The position numbers and the translations under genes are program-made. A DNA stretch of 64,000 nucleotides from Microbacterium sp. 1.5R (GTDB lineage Bacteria; Actinomycetota; Actinomycetes; Actinomycetales; Microbacteriaceae): NCBI RefSeq assembly GCF_007667425.1, contig NZ_VDRC01000002.1:1112302-1176301 (forward strand), in the 5' to 3' direction. The stretch's first letter is position 1, and each line of letters opens with the position of its first letter. Below the pieces are notes generated by a model. That model did not search any database. It was not told the origin of the DNA and saw only the letters and a program-made list of their open reading frames with translations. This document shows, in pieces, positions 21,553 through 31,358 of this stretch.

Positions 21553-23130
21553 TCAGCTGGCCTCTCGATAGACGGCGTCGGTGACCTCGTCGATCTTCTT
21601 CGAACGGATCGGGTGACCGGTGGTCGAAAGGCACCGACCGGTCTTCAGGTCCCACTTCCAGTCGTGCATGCTGCACGTGAGGATGCCGTCCTCGTCGACC
21701 TTTCCGGTCTTCGTGAGGTCGGCCCGGAGATGCGGGCAGCGCCTCTGCACGACCCAGTCGCCGATCTCGGCGTCCTCCGTCTGATCGGTCTGCTCCTGGT
21801 ACCAGTTCTCCACGTACTCGATGCGGTCGACCGACAGGCACTTGAGGAACGTCGTGAGGAACTCGTTGAACTTGCCGCTGCGCCCCACCTGGAACTGCAT
21901 CGAGAGGAAGATCGAGTTCGACCAGTCGATCTCGCGGTCGCGGATGTTCGTCGAGACGAGGTCGGCGGGGATCGTGTACCAGTAGATGCACTCCTCGCCT
22001 GCGTACTCACGGACCTTGGCGCGCGGGAAGTCCACCACCATGTCGAGGTCGCCGATCCGGAATCGGACGTTCCCGCCGACCCCGAGCCGGATCGTGCGCG
22101 ACTTCTTCAGCAGCGGCTCCCACCACGCCTTGAGCTCCTCCAGCATCTCCTGCGCCGGCATCACCTCCGCTCGGGAGGCCTCCTCGTCGCGGATCTCCTG
22201 CTGACGGGTGGCGCGCTGCTCCTCGAGGTAGTCCCACTTCTCATCGAAGATGTGCGCGAGCTCGGCCTCGGTGTAGAGGGTCTGCTCGGTCGTGACCGCG
22301 CCGTTCTCGACGGTCACGAGGGTGCCCGGCACGAAGAGCTGACCGTCGTACTGGGGCGTCAACTCGCGCATGTGGGCGAGGAACTGCTTCTGATCCGTGA
22401 AGATCGATTCGCCGTTGCGTCCGACCCCGTTGAAGTCGAACAGGTCGTCGCGCAGGAACATGGGCGGCCCGGCCATCGGGAAGACATGCGGGGCGTCGAC
22501 CTTCTCGATGTAGTACATCGCCCGCTTGTTCTGCGCGTCGCGCTTCAGCTTCGCGAAGTTCTGCTTGGCGTCCATCGGCAGGTCGTAGACCATCGGCCAC
22601 CAGATGGCGCCGGACACCTGGGTGAAGTACGCGTCCGGCTTGCCGAAGTGCAGCAGCTTCTCGAGGTCGAGCGGGTGCGAGTCGTTCTGGTTCAGCACCG
22701 ACCCCGTACCGTCGTCGACGCTCAGCGAGGAGTCACCGATGGGCCCGTCGCTCGGGGCTCGGAGCGGCGTGATCATGATCTTCAGCTCACCGCGCTCGAT
22801 GATCTCACCGGCCGGGGCATAGGTGATGTTCGTGTAGCCGAGGGCACGGATGTCGCGCTCGAGGTCGTCGATGGGGTACTCCGGAAGGAGTACCTCGATG
22901 TCTTTCCGGATGTACCGCTCGAGCAGCTTCGGGTCGAAGTGGTCACGGTGCCGGTGCGAGATGTAGAGGAAGTCGGCGTCGCGACCGAAGCGCTCCCAGT
23001 CGAGCCCCCGATTGTCGGGGAACGGGAACCACGAGCCGAAGAAGGAGGGTCCGAGCACGGGGTCGCAGATGATGTTCCCGCCCGCCGTCTCGATGAACAT
23101 CCCGGCGTGGCCGAGTCCCGTGATCCGCAT
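21553..23130 (-). CDS. Metallo-beta-lactamase-fold protein with a C-terminal Rieske [2Fe-2S] domain
   Basis: The 525-residue product has an N-terminal metallo-beta-lactamase fold with the metal motif HRHRDH (59-64). A C-terminal Rieske domain has C465-x-H467 and C486-x2-H489, the two Cys-His pairs that hold a [2Fe-2S] cluster. The middle (about 290-330) is charged and helical. The layout recalls CMP-N-acetylneuraminate hydroxylase, which pairs the same two modules in the opposite order. Substrate and reaction are unknown; an oxygenase or a redox-linked hydrolase is possible. AGGAGGA precedes the ATG. It stands between the pyr leader and the SNF2 gene and has its own candidate -10 box. Confidence 0.85.
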   Translation of the reverse strand: MRITGLGHAGMFIETAGGNIICDPVLGPSFFGSWFPFPDNRGLDWERFGRDADFLYISHRHRDHFDPKLLERYIRKDIEVLLPEYPIDDLERDIRALGYTNITYAPAGEIIERGELKIMITPLRAPSDGPIGDSSLSVDDGTGSVLNQNDSHPLDLEKLLHFGKPDAYFTQVSGAIWWPMVYDLPMDAKQNFAKLKRDAQNKRAMYYIEKVDAPHVFPMAGPPMFLRDDLFDFNGVGRNGESIFTDQKQFLAHMRELTPQYDGQLFVPGTLVTVENGAVTTEQTLYTEAELAHIFDEKWDYLEEQRATRQQEIRDEEASRAEVMPAQEMLEELKAWWEPLLKKSRTIRLGVGGNVRFRIGDLDMVVDFPRAKVREYAGEECIYWYTIPADLVSTNIRDREIDWSNSIFLSMQFQVGRSGKFNEFLTTFLKCLSVDRIEYVENWYQEQTDQTEDAEIGDWVVQRRCPHLRADLTKTGKVDEDGILTCSMHDWKWDLKTGRCLSTTGHPIRSKKIDEVTDAVYREAS

Positions 23131-23156
23131 GCATTCCTCCTGAGGTCAACCGTTCG

Positions 23157-23162
23157 ATTCTA
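23157..23162 (-). promoter_or_regulatory. Candidate -10 box before the MBL-Rieske gene
   Basis: TAGAAT on the minus strand matches TANNNT and lies 27 bases before the ATG at 23130, in the 74-base gap after the SNF2 gene. No convincing -35 is seen. Confidence 0.35.
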
Positions 23163-23204
23163 CCGAGAGCCTCCTGTACGACCGCGGTGACCGGCCGGAG
23201 GAAA

Positions 23205-26132
23205 TCACGGAGCGTCGAAGAGACCGCGGATGTCGTCTGCGGTGAGGGTCTTCGCGAAGAGCTCGTCATCGTCGAGCACCGCTGAGAAGAGGCGGGCCTT
23301 GCGGCGCTGCAGTTCGAGCACCTTCTCCTCGATCGTGCCGGCCGAGATCATGCGGTAGACCATGACCTGCTCGGTCTGGCCGATGCGGTGCGTGCGGTCG
23401 ATGGCCTGCTCCTCGGCAGCCGGGTTCCACCACGGGTCGAGCAGGAAGACGTAGTCGGCCTGGGTCAGGGTGAGGCCGAATCCCCCCGCCTTCAGGCTGA
23501 TGAGGAACACCGGCTGATCCCCCGACGCGAATCCGTCGACGACCTCCTGCCTCCGGCGGGTCGATCCGTCCAGCCGTGCGAAGGGCACGGACTCCCGCTC
23601 GAGCCGGTCGGCGGCGAGATCGAGGAACGAGGTGAACTGGCTGAACACCAGCGCGCGGTGCCCCTCGGCCTGCAACTCCGCGATCCGTTCGACCAGCACG
23701 TCGAGCTTCGGTGAACCGATCCGGCTGTCCCTCTCATCGATCAGACCGGGAGCGAGGCTCAGCATGCGCAGGAGGGTGAGGGAGCGGAAGACGATGAATC
23801 GATTCCTGTCCAGGTCCTGCAGCAGACCGAGCACCTTCTGGCGCTCGCGCTGGAGCACGACGTCGTAGACCGCGCGGTGTGCGGGGCTGAGCTCGATCTC
23901 GAGCACCTGCTCCTGCTTCGCCGGGAGTTCGGGGGCGACGGACTCCTTGGTGCGGCGAAGCACGAGCGGCCGGATGCGCCTCCGCAGCTGATCCAGCCGG
24001 CGACGTCGGTAGTCGCCGCCCTCGGCGTTCTCCGGCACCTTGCCCTGTTCGATCGGCTGGATGTAGCGCTCCCGGAAGGCACGGGCCGACGCGAACAGAC
24101 CCGGCGCGGTCAGCGCGAGCAGCGCCCACAGCTCCGACAGGCTGTTCTCCAGCGGCGTGCCGGTGACGGCGTACGTCACGTCCGCGCGGAATCCGGCCAC
24201 AGCGCGATGCAGTCTGGTCGCCGGATTCTTCACGAACTGCGCTTCGTCGAGGACGAGCGCGGCCCAGCTGACCCCGCCGAACTGCTCCTCGTCGAGCCGC
24301 GCCACGGCGTACGAGGTCACGACGAGGTCGGCGGCGGCGGCGATCCGGTCGAGCGATCCTCCTCCGCGCGTCGCCGCTGTGGCCTCGACCGCGGCGACCC
24401 GCAGTTCCGGGGCGAAGCGCGACGCCTCGGAGCGCCAGGCGCCGATGACCGAGGTCGGCGCGATCACCAGGAAGGGACGCGTCTCCCCCGAATCCTTGGC
24501 ATGCTGCACGAGCGACAGGATCTGCAGGGTCTTGCCGAGGCCCATGTCGTCGGCGAGGATTCCGCCGAGGCGATGCGCCCAGAGGAAGGCGAGCCACTCG
24601 AAGCCCTGCTGCTGGTACGGCCGGAGGGTCGCCGTCAGCGCTGCGGGCGCCGGCGCCGTGGGGACCCCGGCGGCGTCGCGGAGCGCCTCGGCGGCCGCCC
24701 GCCACGAGACGGCGGGGATCGCCTCGTCGGCGAGGTCCTCGAAGTCCTCCCAGAGGGCGAGCTGATGCCGGTTGATCCGCAGGCCCGTCTCCCACTCGTC
24801 GAGCTCGCTCGCCTCGTCGATCAGGTCGCGCAGGCGTCCCAGTGCGGGATGAGCGAGCGAGAAATAGCCGCCGTCGGCGAGCAGCAGCTTCTTCCGTCCC
24901 TTGCTGAGCGCCGAGAACAGCGGCTCGAAAGGGATGCTGCGGCCGTCGATGCGCACGAGCACACCCAGGTCGAACCAGTCGGCGTCCGTGGACTCCACCG
25001 TCGTGACGGTGATCTCCGGCTCGCCGCTCAACTCGTTGTAGGTCTTGCGGCGCCCGGACGACTCCGCGCGCACGCCGGCGGCTTCGAGAGCCGGAACGAC
25101 GTGGGTGGCGAACTCCGCCGCATCGATGTCGTGCAGCGTCCCACTCGGGGCGAACGGGATCGCGGACGACGTCGACCACGCCGCGTCGATCGTGGCGAGG
25201 AGAAGCCGCTCGGCCTCGGGATCGCGCACGGCATCGGCAGTGGACGAGACCGGGAATCGTCCGAAGGCGGCGTAGTCCCACTCGACCGCGTAGCGGATGC
25301 TGTCCCCGCGGAGGTACGCGACGGTCACCACCGCGGCGGGTGCGGGCAACTCCGGCGGACTGAAACCTCCCTCACCGCGGACGTCGACGCTCCGGGCGAG
25401 CAGCGGATACGCGTCGCGGACGAACGCGCGCTCGTCCGCAGCAGGCACGACGAGCGCGCCCGTTGCTCCGAGCAGCGGGATCACGGAGGGTGCCAGCGTC
25501 GTGGCTCCGACGCGCACCGTCATCCGGCTGCCCACGACTGATGCTGTGTACACCCCCGTACGCCCGATCGCTCTGGCATCGGCCGCGGGGACGACGACAT
25601 CGTCGAGAGAGACCTCGGCGTCGAGGCGCAGATCACCCGCCTCGTCTCGGCGGAGCCGAGCAGACACGGCGGCCCGCTCTGCGAGGTCGACCGTCACATC
25701 CTTCTGCGTCGAGACCAGCTCGATGCCGTGCGCTCCTGCCGCCCGCAGATGGGTCCACAGGAGCGGGGACTCGACGTGGTCGAGGATGAGCCAGTCCCCC
25801 GACGCACCCGACAGCAGGGAATCGCGAGAGATGTTGAGCAGATCGGCGAACCAGCGGGACGACGAGGCCGGGAACTGCGAGCCCGGTCGTCGGACCGCGT
25901 CCCACGAGGCCTGCCCCTGGATCCAGGCTCCGGTGGCCTCGCTGCGCACGAGGGGGCGGACACCGAGCAGGATCTCTCCCTCGCGCTTGACGACGTCGCG
26001 TGGTGTCGCCGCCCTCTGCGGGCGCGCCGACCATGTTCCGCGGGCGTCGCGCAGGCGCAGCTCGATCCCCAACGCGAGCGGGCTCCGGCCGCCGCTGTCC
26101 TTCGCGGGGAGAAGAGACCGCCAGTCGTTCAT
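23205..26132 (-). CDS. SNF2/HepA-family DEAD-box-like DNA-translocating ATPase
   Basis: The 975-residue product is a bacterial SNF2-family ATPase. The first 500 residues are a family-specific region of unknown role without the zinc-binding SWIM cysteines. The motor follows: Walker A DDMGLGKTLQI (about residue 530), DEAQ box (LDEAQFVKNP, about 625), motif III TGTPLENSLSELWAL, and a C-terminal lobe with VFSQFTSFLDL, LISLKAGGFGLTLTQAD and RTHRIGQ. Such proteins move along double-stranded DNA or remodel DNA-protein complexes; the target is unknown. I chose the ATG at 26132 (MNDWRSLL); another ATG at 26180 would add 16 residues without family resemblance. It follows nusB by 55 bases. Confidence 0.88.
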   Translation of the reverse strand: MNDWRSLLPAKDSGGRSPLALGIELRLRDARGTWSARPQRAATPRDVVKREGEILLGVRPLVRSEATGAWIQGQASWDAVRRPGSQFPASSSRWFADLLNISRDSLLSGASGDWLILDHVESPLLWTHLRAAGAHGIELVSTQKDVTVDLAERAAVSARLRRDEAGDLRLDAEVSLDDVVVPAADARAIGRTGVYTASVVGSRMTVRVGATTLAPSVIPLLGATGALVVPAADERAFVRDAYPLLARSVDVRGEGGFSPPELPAPAAVVTVAYLRGDSIRYAVEWDYAAFGRFPVSSTADAVRDPEAERLLLATIDAAWSTSSAIPFAPSGTLHDIDAAEFATHVVPALEAAGVRAESSGRRKTYNELSGEPEITVTTVESTDADWFDLGVLVRIDGRSIPFEPLFSALSKGRKKLLLADGGYFSLAHPALGRLRDLIDEASELDEWETGLRINRHQLALWEDFEDLADEAIPAVSWRAAAEALRDAAGVPTAPAPAALTATLRPYQQQGFEWLAFLWAHRLGGILADDMGLGKTLQILSLVQHAKDSGETRPFLVIAPTSVIGAWRSEASRFAPELRVAAVEATAATRGGGSLDRIAAAADLVVTSYAVARLDEEQFGGVSWAALVLDEAQFVKNPATRLHRAVAGFRADVTYAVTGTPLENSLSELWALLALTAPGLFASARAFRERYIQPIEQGKVPENAEGGDYRRRRLDQLRRRIRPLVLRRTKESVAPELPAKQEQVLEIELSPAHRAVYDVVLQRERQKVLGLLQDLDRNRFIVFRSLTLLRMLSLAPGLIDERDSRIGSPKLDVLVERIAELQAEGHRALVFSQFTSFLDLAADRLERESVPFARLDGSTRRRQEVVDGFASGDQPVFLISLKAGGFGLTLTQADYVFLLDPWWNPAAEEQAIDRTHRIGQTEQVMVYRMISAGTIEEKVLELQRRKARLFSAVLDDDELFAKTLTADDIRGLFDAP

Positions 26133-26187
26133 CGGGTCATCGTCTCCCAGGCCTCCGACACGGATGCCGCGGTGTGGCACAGCGCGC

Positions 26188-26598
26188 TCAGGCCGCGCGG
26201 GCCACCCGGGCGAGCACGCCGTGCACGAACGCTCCCGAATCGTCGGTCGAGAACTCCTTGGCGAGCTCCACGGCCTCGTCGATGGCTACGGCGGTGGGTA
26301 CCTGGTCGTTGAACAGGATCTCCCAGACGCCGATCCGAAGCAGCGCACGATCGACGGCCGGCATCCGCTCCAGCTTCCAGTCGCGGCTGTGGGTGGTGAT
26401 GTGCTCGTCGATCTCGTCGCGGTGATCGATGATGCCGTCGACGACCTCGCGGGCATAGAGCCATGACGCCTCACGCGCAGGCTCGCTGGCAGCGCGCGAG
26501 GCTTCGGCGGCGAGCGTCACGGCAAGATCGTCGCCGCGGACGTCGGACGAGAACAGGATGTCGAGTGCGCGCTTGCGCGCCTTCGTACGGGCGCTCAC
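26188..26598 (-). CDS. nusB: Transcription antitermination factor NusB
   Basis: NusB pairs with NusE (S10) to bind boxA RNA and support rRNA transcription antitermination. The 136-residue all-helical protein starts SARTKARKRALDILFSSD and contains RMPAVDRALLRIGVWEILF and AIDEAVELAKEFSTDDSGAFVHGVL, the usual family core. It begins three bases after the efp stop, and efp-nusB is a conserved pair. Confidence 0.94.
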   Translation of the reverse strand: MSARTKARKRALDILFSSDVRGDDLAVTLAAEASRAASEPAREASWLYAREVVDGIIDHRDEIDEHITTHSRDWKLERMPAVDRALLRIGVWEILFNDQVPTAVAIDEAVELAKEFSTDDSGAFVHGVLARVARAA

Positions 26599-26601
26599 GC
26601 C

Positions 26602-27162
26602 TTACTTCTCGCGGCCGAGGTAGTCACCGGTACGGGTGTCGACCTTGACCTTCGTGCCGGCCTCGACGAAGAGCGGGACCTGGATCTCGTAGCCGGTCTC
26701 GAGCGTGGCCGGCTTGGTGCCCGCCGACGAGCGGTCGCCCTGCAGGCCCGGCTCCGTGTACGTGATCTCGAGGATCACCGAGGCAGGCAGGTCGAGGTAG
26801 AGCGGGTTGCCGTTGTTGAGCGCGATCGTGACCTGCTGGTTCTCGAGCAGGAAGTTCTTCGCGTCGCCGACCGTGGCCGAGCCGACCGTGATCTGGTCGA
26901 AGTCGGTCTGGTCCATGAAGACGTAGCCGTCGCCGTCGGTGTACAGGTACGTGTAGTCGCGGCGGTCGACGTTCTCGATCTCGATCTTCGCGCCGGCGTT
27001 GTACGTGCGGTCGACGACCTTTCCGGACACGACGTTCTTGAGCTTGGTGCGCACGAAGGCACCGCCCTTGCCCGGCTTCACGTGCTGGAACTCGATGACG
27101 CTCCAGAGCTGTCCATCGATGCTGAGGACGACGCCGTTCTTGATGTCTGCGGTAGATGCCAT
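26602..27162 (-). CDS. efp: Translation elongation factor P
   Basis: EF-P enters ribosomes stalled at consecutive prolines and helps peptide-bond formation. The 186-residue protein has the normal three-barrel length. The tip of domain I reads [15 protein letters not shown] with lysine 32 at the position modified in other bacteria. No epmA or epmB is nearby, and actinobacterial EF-P is generally thought to act without beta-lysylation. EF-P probably matters for this genome: the Pro-rich stalk at the right end has many DPxPTP repeats. Confidence 0.96.
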   Translation of the reverse strand: MASTADIKNGVVLSIDGQLWSVIEFQHVKPGKGGAFVRTKLKNVVSGKVVDRTYNAGAKIEIENVDRRDYTYLYTDGDGYVFMDQTDFDQITVGSATVGDAKNFLLENQQVTIALNNGNPLYLDLPASVILEITYTEPGLQGDRSSAGTKPATLETGYEIQVPLFVEAGTKVKVDTRTGDYLGREK

Positions 27163-27232
27163 GCGCGGGAGTTCCGTTTCGTGAGTCCATGGGGCCGCTC
27201 ACACCCGAGGAGACCGGGGCGGCCGACAGTCG

Positions 27233-27238
27233 ATTCTA
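27233..27238 (-). promoter_or_regulatory. Candidate -10 box for efp-nusB
   Basis: TAGAAT on the minus strand overlaps the aroQ TAG stop and lies 71 bases before the efp ATG. It fits TANNNT, but there is no clear -35, so efp may also be read through from the aro genes. Confidence 0.35.
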
Positions 27239-27673
27239 CGGGATGAGCGCGGCGAGCTGTCGCACGGCGGTCTCGTAGCCCGACACCCCTTCCCCGATGA
27301 CGCGCACGGCGGCCACGTCGTGGAGGTACGAGTGGTGACGGAACTCCTCCCTGGCGTACACGTCGGAGATGTGCACCTCGGCGAACGGGAGCGCCACGCC
27401 CGTGAGCGCGTCGCGCAGCGACACCGAGGTATGGGTGAGCCCGCCGGGGTTGATGACGATCGCTTCGCAGTCGTCCCGTGCGGCGTGGATCGCGTCGATC
27501 AGCACGCCCTCATGGTTGCTCTGGATCGAGCGGACATCGAAACCGTGGGCGGATGCCGCGTCCCGCGTGAGCGCGACGACGTCGGCGAGCGTCGCCGTGC
27601 CGTACACCTCGGGTTCCCGCGTGCCGAGCAGGTTCAGGTTCGGACCGTTGACCAGAAGGATGCGCCGGGTCAC
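27236..27673 (-). CDS. aroQ: 3-dehydroquinate dehydratase, type II
   Basis: AroQ dehydrates 3-dehydroquinate, the third shikimate step. The 145-residue protein is the small dodecameric type II enzyme. It shows the catalytic Tyr24 in PEVYGTATL, the lid arginine in LGTREP, the QSNHEG motif and His101 in [17 protein letters not shown]. The GTG start overlaps the aroB stop (GTGA). The aroC, aroK, aroB, aroQ order is standard for the phylum. Confidence 0.96.
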   Translation of the reverse strand: MTRRILLVNGPNLNLLGTREPEVYGTATLADVVALTRDAASAHGFDVRSIQSNHEGVLIDAIHAARDDCEAIVINPGGLTHTSVSLRDALTGVALPFAEVHISDVYAREEFRHHSYLHDVAAVRVIGEGVSGYETAVRQLAALIP

Positions 27674-28758
27674 GCGCCGACCTCCTGATAGGCGGCGAAC
27701 AGGAGCGACTCGTCCGGCGCCTGCAGCACGGTCGGCTTGGCGATGTCATCGAGCAGGATGAAGCGCAGCATCCCGCCCCGGCTCTTCTTGTCGCGCTGCA
27801 TCGTCGCGAGCAGCTGCGACCAGGCGCCCGCGCGATAGGAGGTCGGGAGGCCCAGGGATTCGAGGACCGAGCGGTGGCGTTCGGCTGCCGCGTCGGACAG
27901 GCGACCGGCGAGGCGCGACAACTCGGCGGCGTACAGCATCCCGACCGAGATCGCCGCACCGTGACGCCAGCGGTAGCGCTCGGCGTGCTCGATCGCGTGG
28001 CCGAGCGTGTGGCCGTAGTTGAGGATCTCGCGCTGACCGGCCTCGCGGAAGTCGTCGGAGACGACCTGCGCCTTCATCCCGATCGCCAGCTCCACCGCGC
28101 GTCGGAACTCCTCGGTGGTGGTGTCGACGGCGCGCTGCGGGTCGGCCTCGACGATGTCCAGGATCTCCGGAGCCCAGATGAACCCGGCCTTCACCACCTC
28201 GGCGAATCCGGCGGTGGCTTCGTTGGGGCTCAGGCTCCCGAGCTCGTCGAGGTCTCCGATCACGGCACGCGGCGCCCAGAACGCTCCGACGAGGTTCTTG
28301 CCCTCGGCGGTGTTGATGCCGGTCTTTCCGCCGACCGACGCGTCGACCAGACCGAGCACGGTCGTCGGGACCTGCACGACCTGTACGCCGCGCAGCCAGG
28401 TGGCGGCGACGAATCCGGCCAGATCGGTCACCGCTCCACCGCCGTACCCGATCACGGCGTCGGTGCGTGTGAAGTCGGCCTGACCCATCACCTGCCAGCA
28501 GAACGCCGCGACCTCGATGCGCTTGCCCTGCTCGGCATCCGGCACCTCGGCGAGCAGCACCTCGCGCTGGCCGTTCGCGGTGTCGGCGAGCAGACGGTCG
28601 CGAAGGTCAGCCGCCCTTGCGGCGAGTGTCGGCGGGTGCACCACCAGCACCTTGCGCACGCCGGGCTCCAGAGCCTCCGACACCCGGTCGAGGATGCCGC
28701 GTCCGATCGCGATGTCGTACGGGGTCTCCCCCGTCACGCTGATGGTCGTCGTGCTCAT
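27670..28758 (-). CDS. aroB: 3-dehydroquinate synthase
   Basis: AroB converts DAHP to 3-dehydroquinate with NAD and a divalent metal. The 362-residue protein shows [22 protein letters not shown] and [19 protein letters not shown], the Lys-rich active-site loops, and the metal histidines in [13 protein letters not shown] use the ATG at 28758, which overlaps the aroK stop (ATGA); the frame extends upstream but without family resemblance. Confidence 0.96.
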   Translation of the reverse strand: MSTTTISVTGETPYDIAIGRGILDRVSEALEPGVRKVLVVHPPTLAARAADLRDRLLADTANGQREVLLAEVPDAEQGKRIEVAAFCWQVMGQADFTRTDAVIGYGGGAVTDLAGFVAATWLRGVQVVQVPTTVLGLVDASVGGKTGINTAEGKNLVGAFWAPRAVIGDLDELGSLSPNEATAGFAEVVKAGFIWAPEILDIVEADPQRAVDTTTEEFRRAVELAIGMKAQVVSDDFREAGQREILNYGHTLGHAIEHAERYRWRHGAAISVGMLYAAELSRLAGRLSDAAAERHRSVLESLGLPTSYRAGAWSQLLATMQRDKKSRGGMLRFILLDDIAKPTVLQAPDESLLFAAYQEVGA

Positions 28759-29273
28759 TCCAGTCCTCTCCTCCACGCGGCGATCTCCTCCGCGATCCGC
28801 TGCATCGGTCGACGCGACGTGTCGAACGTCGCGGATGCCACTTCCTCGTACCAGCCCCGTCGTTCCTCGAAGATGCGCGACCATGCGCTCACGGGGTCTT
28901 CTCCCGCGAGCAGGGGGCGCCCTCCCCCGCCGAGCCGGTGCGCCACCGCCTCCGGCGACACCATCAGGAAGACCACCGGATGCTCCCGCAACAGCTCGCG
29001 CGTGTCGGCATCCGTGACAGCCCCGCCGCCGAGCGACACGACGCCGCCCTCGGCGAGGGCCGTCGCGACCGCGTCGCGTTCCACCTCGCGGAAACGGGAC
29101 TCGCCGAACTGGGCGAAGATCTCCGGGATCGGACCGTGCGCACTCACGACGCGCTTGTCGGTGTCGACGAAGGGCACGCCCAGTATGCGCGCCGCCCGAC
29201 GACCCACGCTGGTCTTGCCGGCGGCCATGGGGCCGACCAGCACCAGCGTCAGCGGATCAGCCTCGCTCGTCAT
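28755..29273 (-). CDS. aroK: Shikimate kinase
   Basis: AroK phosphorylates shikimate with ATP. The 172-residue P-loop kinase has Walker [13 protein letters not shown], the shikimate-binding FVDTDKR and FREVERD, and GGGAVTD. The lid arginine lies in GGGGRPLL. The ATG at 29273 overlaps the aroC stop by 17 bases. Confidence 0.95.
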   Translation of the reverse strand: MTSEADPLTLVLVGPMAAGKTSVGRRAARILGVPFVDTDKRVVSAHGPIPEIFAQFGESRFREVERDAVATALAEGGVVSLGGGAVTDADTRELLREHPVVFLMVSPEAVAHRLGGGGRPLLAGEDPVSAWSRIFEERRGWYEEVASATFDTSRRPMQRIAEEIAAWRRGLE

Positions 29274-30486
29274 GCGCGATGAGCGCCGCCTCGGATGCCG
29301 GAGACGTTCGGAGCTCAGAGGGGATGGCGGCGAGGTAGGACGCGAGGTTGCGACGGGTCTCGCCGACGCTGTCACCACCGAACTTCTCGAGCACGGCGCG
29401 GGCGATCTCGACCGCGACCATCGCCTCCGCGACGACCCCCGCGGCGGGGACCGCGCAGACGTCGGAACGCTGGTGGTGCGCCGTGGCGTCCTCTCCGGTG
29501 GCGACGTCGATCGTCCGCAGGGCGTGCGGCACGGTGGCGATCGGCTTCATGCCGGCGCGCACGCGCAGGACGGTGCCCGTCGACATGCCTCCCTCCGTAC
29601 CGCCGGCGCGGTCGGAGCCACGGGTGATCCCGTCGCCGGTCGCGAACAGTTCGTCATGGGCGGCGGAACCGCGACGGCGGGTGGTCTCGAAGCCGTCCCC
29701 GACCTCGACCCCCTTTATCGCCTGGATGCTCATGAGCGCCTGCGCGAGGCGGGCGTCGAGGCGGCGGTCCCAGTGCACGTGCGACCCGAGCCCCGGCGGC
29801 AGACCGTAGGCGAGCACCTCGACGATGCCGCCGAGGGTGTCGCCGTCCTTCTTCGCGTCGTCGACCTCGGCGACCATGCGCTCCGAGGTGGCGGCGTCGA
29901 AGCAGCGGAGCGGGTCGGCGTCCAGTGCGTCGACGTCGTCCGGAGTGGGCAGGGCCGCGTCCTCGGGAACCCGCACCGGGCCGATCGACAGCGTGTGGCT
30001 GACGAGGCGGATGCCGAGCTCGCCGAGGAACGACCGGGCGATGGCGCCCAGCGCCACCCGGGCAGCCGTCTCACGCGCGCTGGCGCGCTCGAGGATCGGC
30101 CGCGCCTCGTCGAAGTCGTACTTCTGCATCCCCACCAGGTCGGCGTGACCCGGTCGCGGACGCGTGAGAGGGGCGCTGCGGCCGCGCGACCTGTCGGTGA
30201 GCTCGACCGGCTCGGGGTTCATGACCTCGATCCACTTCGGCCACTCCGTGTTGCCGATGCGCAGAGCGATCGGGCTGCCGAGGGTCTTGCCGTGCCGCAC
30301 GCCGCCGGAGATGGAGAGGTCGTCCTGCTCGAACTTCATCCGCGAGCCGCGGCCATAGCCGAGTTTGCGTCGAGCGAGGTCGGCCTGGATGGCTTCGGAC
30401 GACACCGGAACGCCGGAAGGGAGTCCCTCCATGACAGCAATGAGTTCTGGGCCGTGCGATTCGCCGGCCGTGAGCACGCGGAGCAT
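29257..30486 (-). CDS. aroC: Chorismate synthase
   Basis: AroC makes chorismate from EPSP using reduced FMN that is not consumed. The 409-residue protein opens [25 protein letters not shown] and has [26 protein letters not shown] and GTEGGMSTG, all family signatures. It heads the aroC-aroK-aroB-aroQ run and lies 48 bases after aroE. The aroA gene for its substrate is not in the window. Confidence 0.97.
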   Translation of the reverse strand: MLRVLTAGESHGPELIAVMEGLPSGVPVSSEAIQADLARRKLGYGRGSRMKFEQDDLSISGGVRHGKTLGSPIALRIGNTEWPKWIEVMNPEPVELTDRSRGRSAPLTRPRPGHADLVGMQKYDFDEARPILERASARETAARVALGAIARSFLGELGIRLVSHTLSIGPVRVPEDAALPTPDDVDALDADPLRCFDAATSERMVAEVDDAKKDGDTLGGIVEVLAYGLPPGLGSHVHWDRRLDARLAQALMSIQAIKGVEVGDGFETTRRRGSAAHDELFATGDGITRGSDRAGGTEGGMSTGTVLRVRAGMKPIATVPHALRTIDVATGEDATAHHQRSDVCAVPAAGVVAEAMVAVEIARAVLEKFGGDSVGETRRNLASYLAAIPSELRTSPASEAALIAHDERG

Positions 30487-30534
30487 TGCTCTAGTCTCCC
30501 ATGCGCCGCGGCTCCGCTCGTGCCTCGTGTCGTC

Positions 30535-31353
30535 CTACGGCTCGATGACGGCGCGCATGGCGGAGACGACGGCGTCCTCGCCGGGTAGACGGGCGTCCTG
30601 GTCACCGTGGTGGAAGATGCGGATCTGTCGGACGGCCTGATGCAGCAGCATCCCCAGTCCGGAGATCGAGCGCTCTGGCCACTGTTCGGCGAGCGACGAC
30701 GGCCACGGAGCGTAGGCGACGTCGAACAGCGCGCCGCCGTTCTGACTCAGCCGCTCCGCGGCGCGCCCGTCGAGCACCGTGCCACTGGGCAGGGTGGCGA
30801 TGGAGAGGTCCACCGTCTCGACCGGCGCGTCGAACGTCTGCACCGATGCGATGAGACCGAGGCGCACAGCGAGCGCGAGCAGTCCCTCCGCGCGCTGCGG
30901 CCGACGTGCACGGAGATCGACTCGTCGCGCGCCCAGCTCTGCGACGGCGACGAGGGCTGATGCCGCGGTCGCGCCGGCGCCCAGGATGCGGACGGCATCC
31001 GCGTCGGCGATGCCCGCCTCGTCGAGCGCGTCGACGATGCCGCCCACGTCGGTGTTGAAGCCCCGCGGGCCCTCGTCCGTCAGGAGCAGGGTGTTCACCG
31101 CGCCCGTGAGCTCGGCGTGACGGTCACGCTCCACGGCTGCGCGGTGCGCTTGCTCCTTCAGCGGCATGGTCAATGACAGGCCTCGCCAGGATCCGTCGAG
31201 CGAGGCCAGGGCATCGCCGAACGCGACTCCGTCGACTCGGCGCCTGGTGTACTCCCAGTCGAGGCCCAGGGTGCGATAGGCCGCGGCGTGCAGCTGCGGA
31301 GACCGCGAGTGTGCGATCGGGTCGCCCCAGACCGCCAGCCTCGTCCTGGGCAT
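30535..31353 (-). CDS. aroE: Shikimate dehydrogenase
   Basis: AroE reduces 3-dehydroshikimate to shikimate. The 272-residue protein has the substrate site GDPIAHSRSPQLHAAAY, the catalytic lysine in LTMPLKEQAH and aspartate in GFNTDVGGIV, and a dinucleotide loop ILGAGATAASALVAV. That loop reads GAGATA, which differs slightly from the common GAGGA/GR form, and the following RARRPQR could select NADPH. Two ATGs are possible (31365 and 31353); neither has a clear ribosome-binding site. The longer one overlaps mltG by seven bases and adds four residues. Confidence 0.92.
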   Translation of the reverse strand: MPRTRLAVWGDPIAHSRSPQLHAAAYRTLGLDWEYTRRRVDGVAFGDALASLDGSWRGLSLTMPLKEQAHRAAVERDRHAELTGAVNTLLLTDEGPRGFNTDVGGIVDALDEAGIADADAVRILGAGATAASALVAVAELGARRVDLRARRPQRAEGLLALAVRLGLIASVQTFDAPVETVDLSIATLPSGTVLDGRAAERLSQNGGALFDVAYAPWPSSLAEQWPERSISGLGMLLHQAVRQIRIFHHGDQDARLPGEDAVVSAMRAVIEP

Positions 31354-31358
31354 CCCGC

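Noticed and set aside
26133..26180. Upstream ATG at 26180 as the start of the SNF2 gene
   Set aside because: The 16 added residues (MPHRGIRVGG...) show no family resemblance, and the ATG at 26132 begins the recognisable part.
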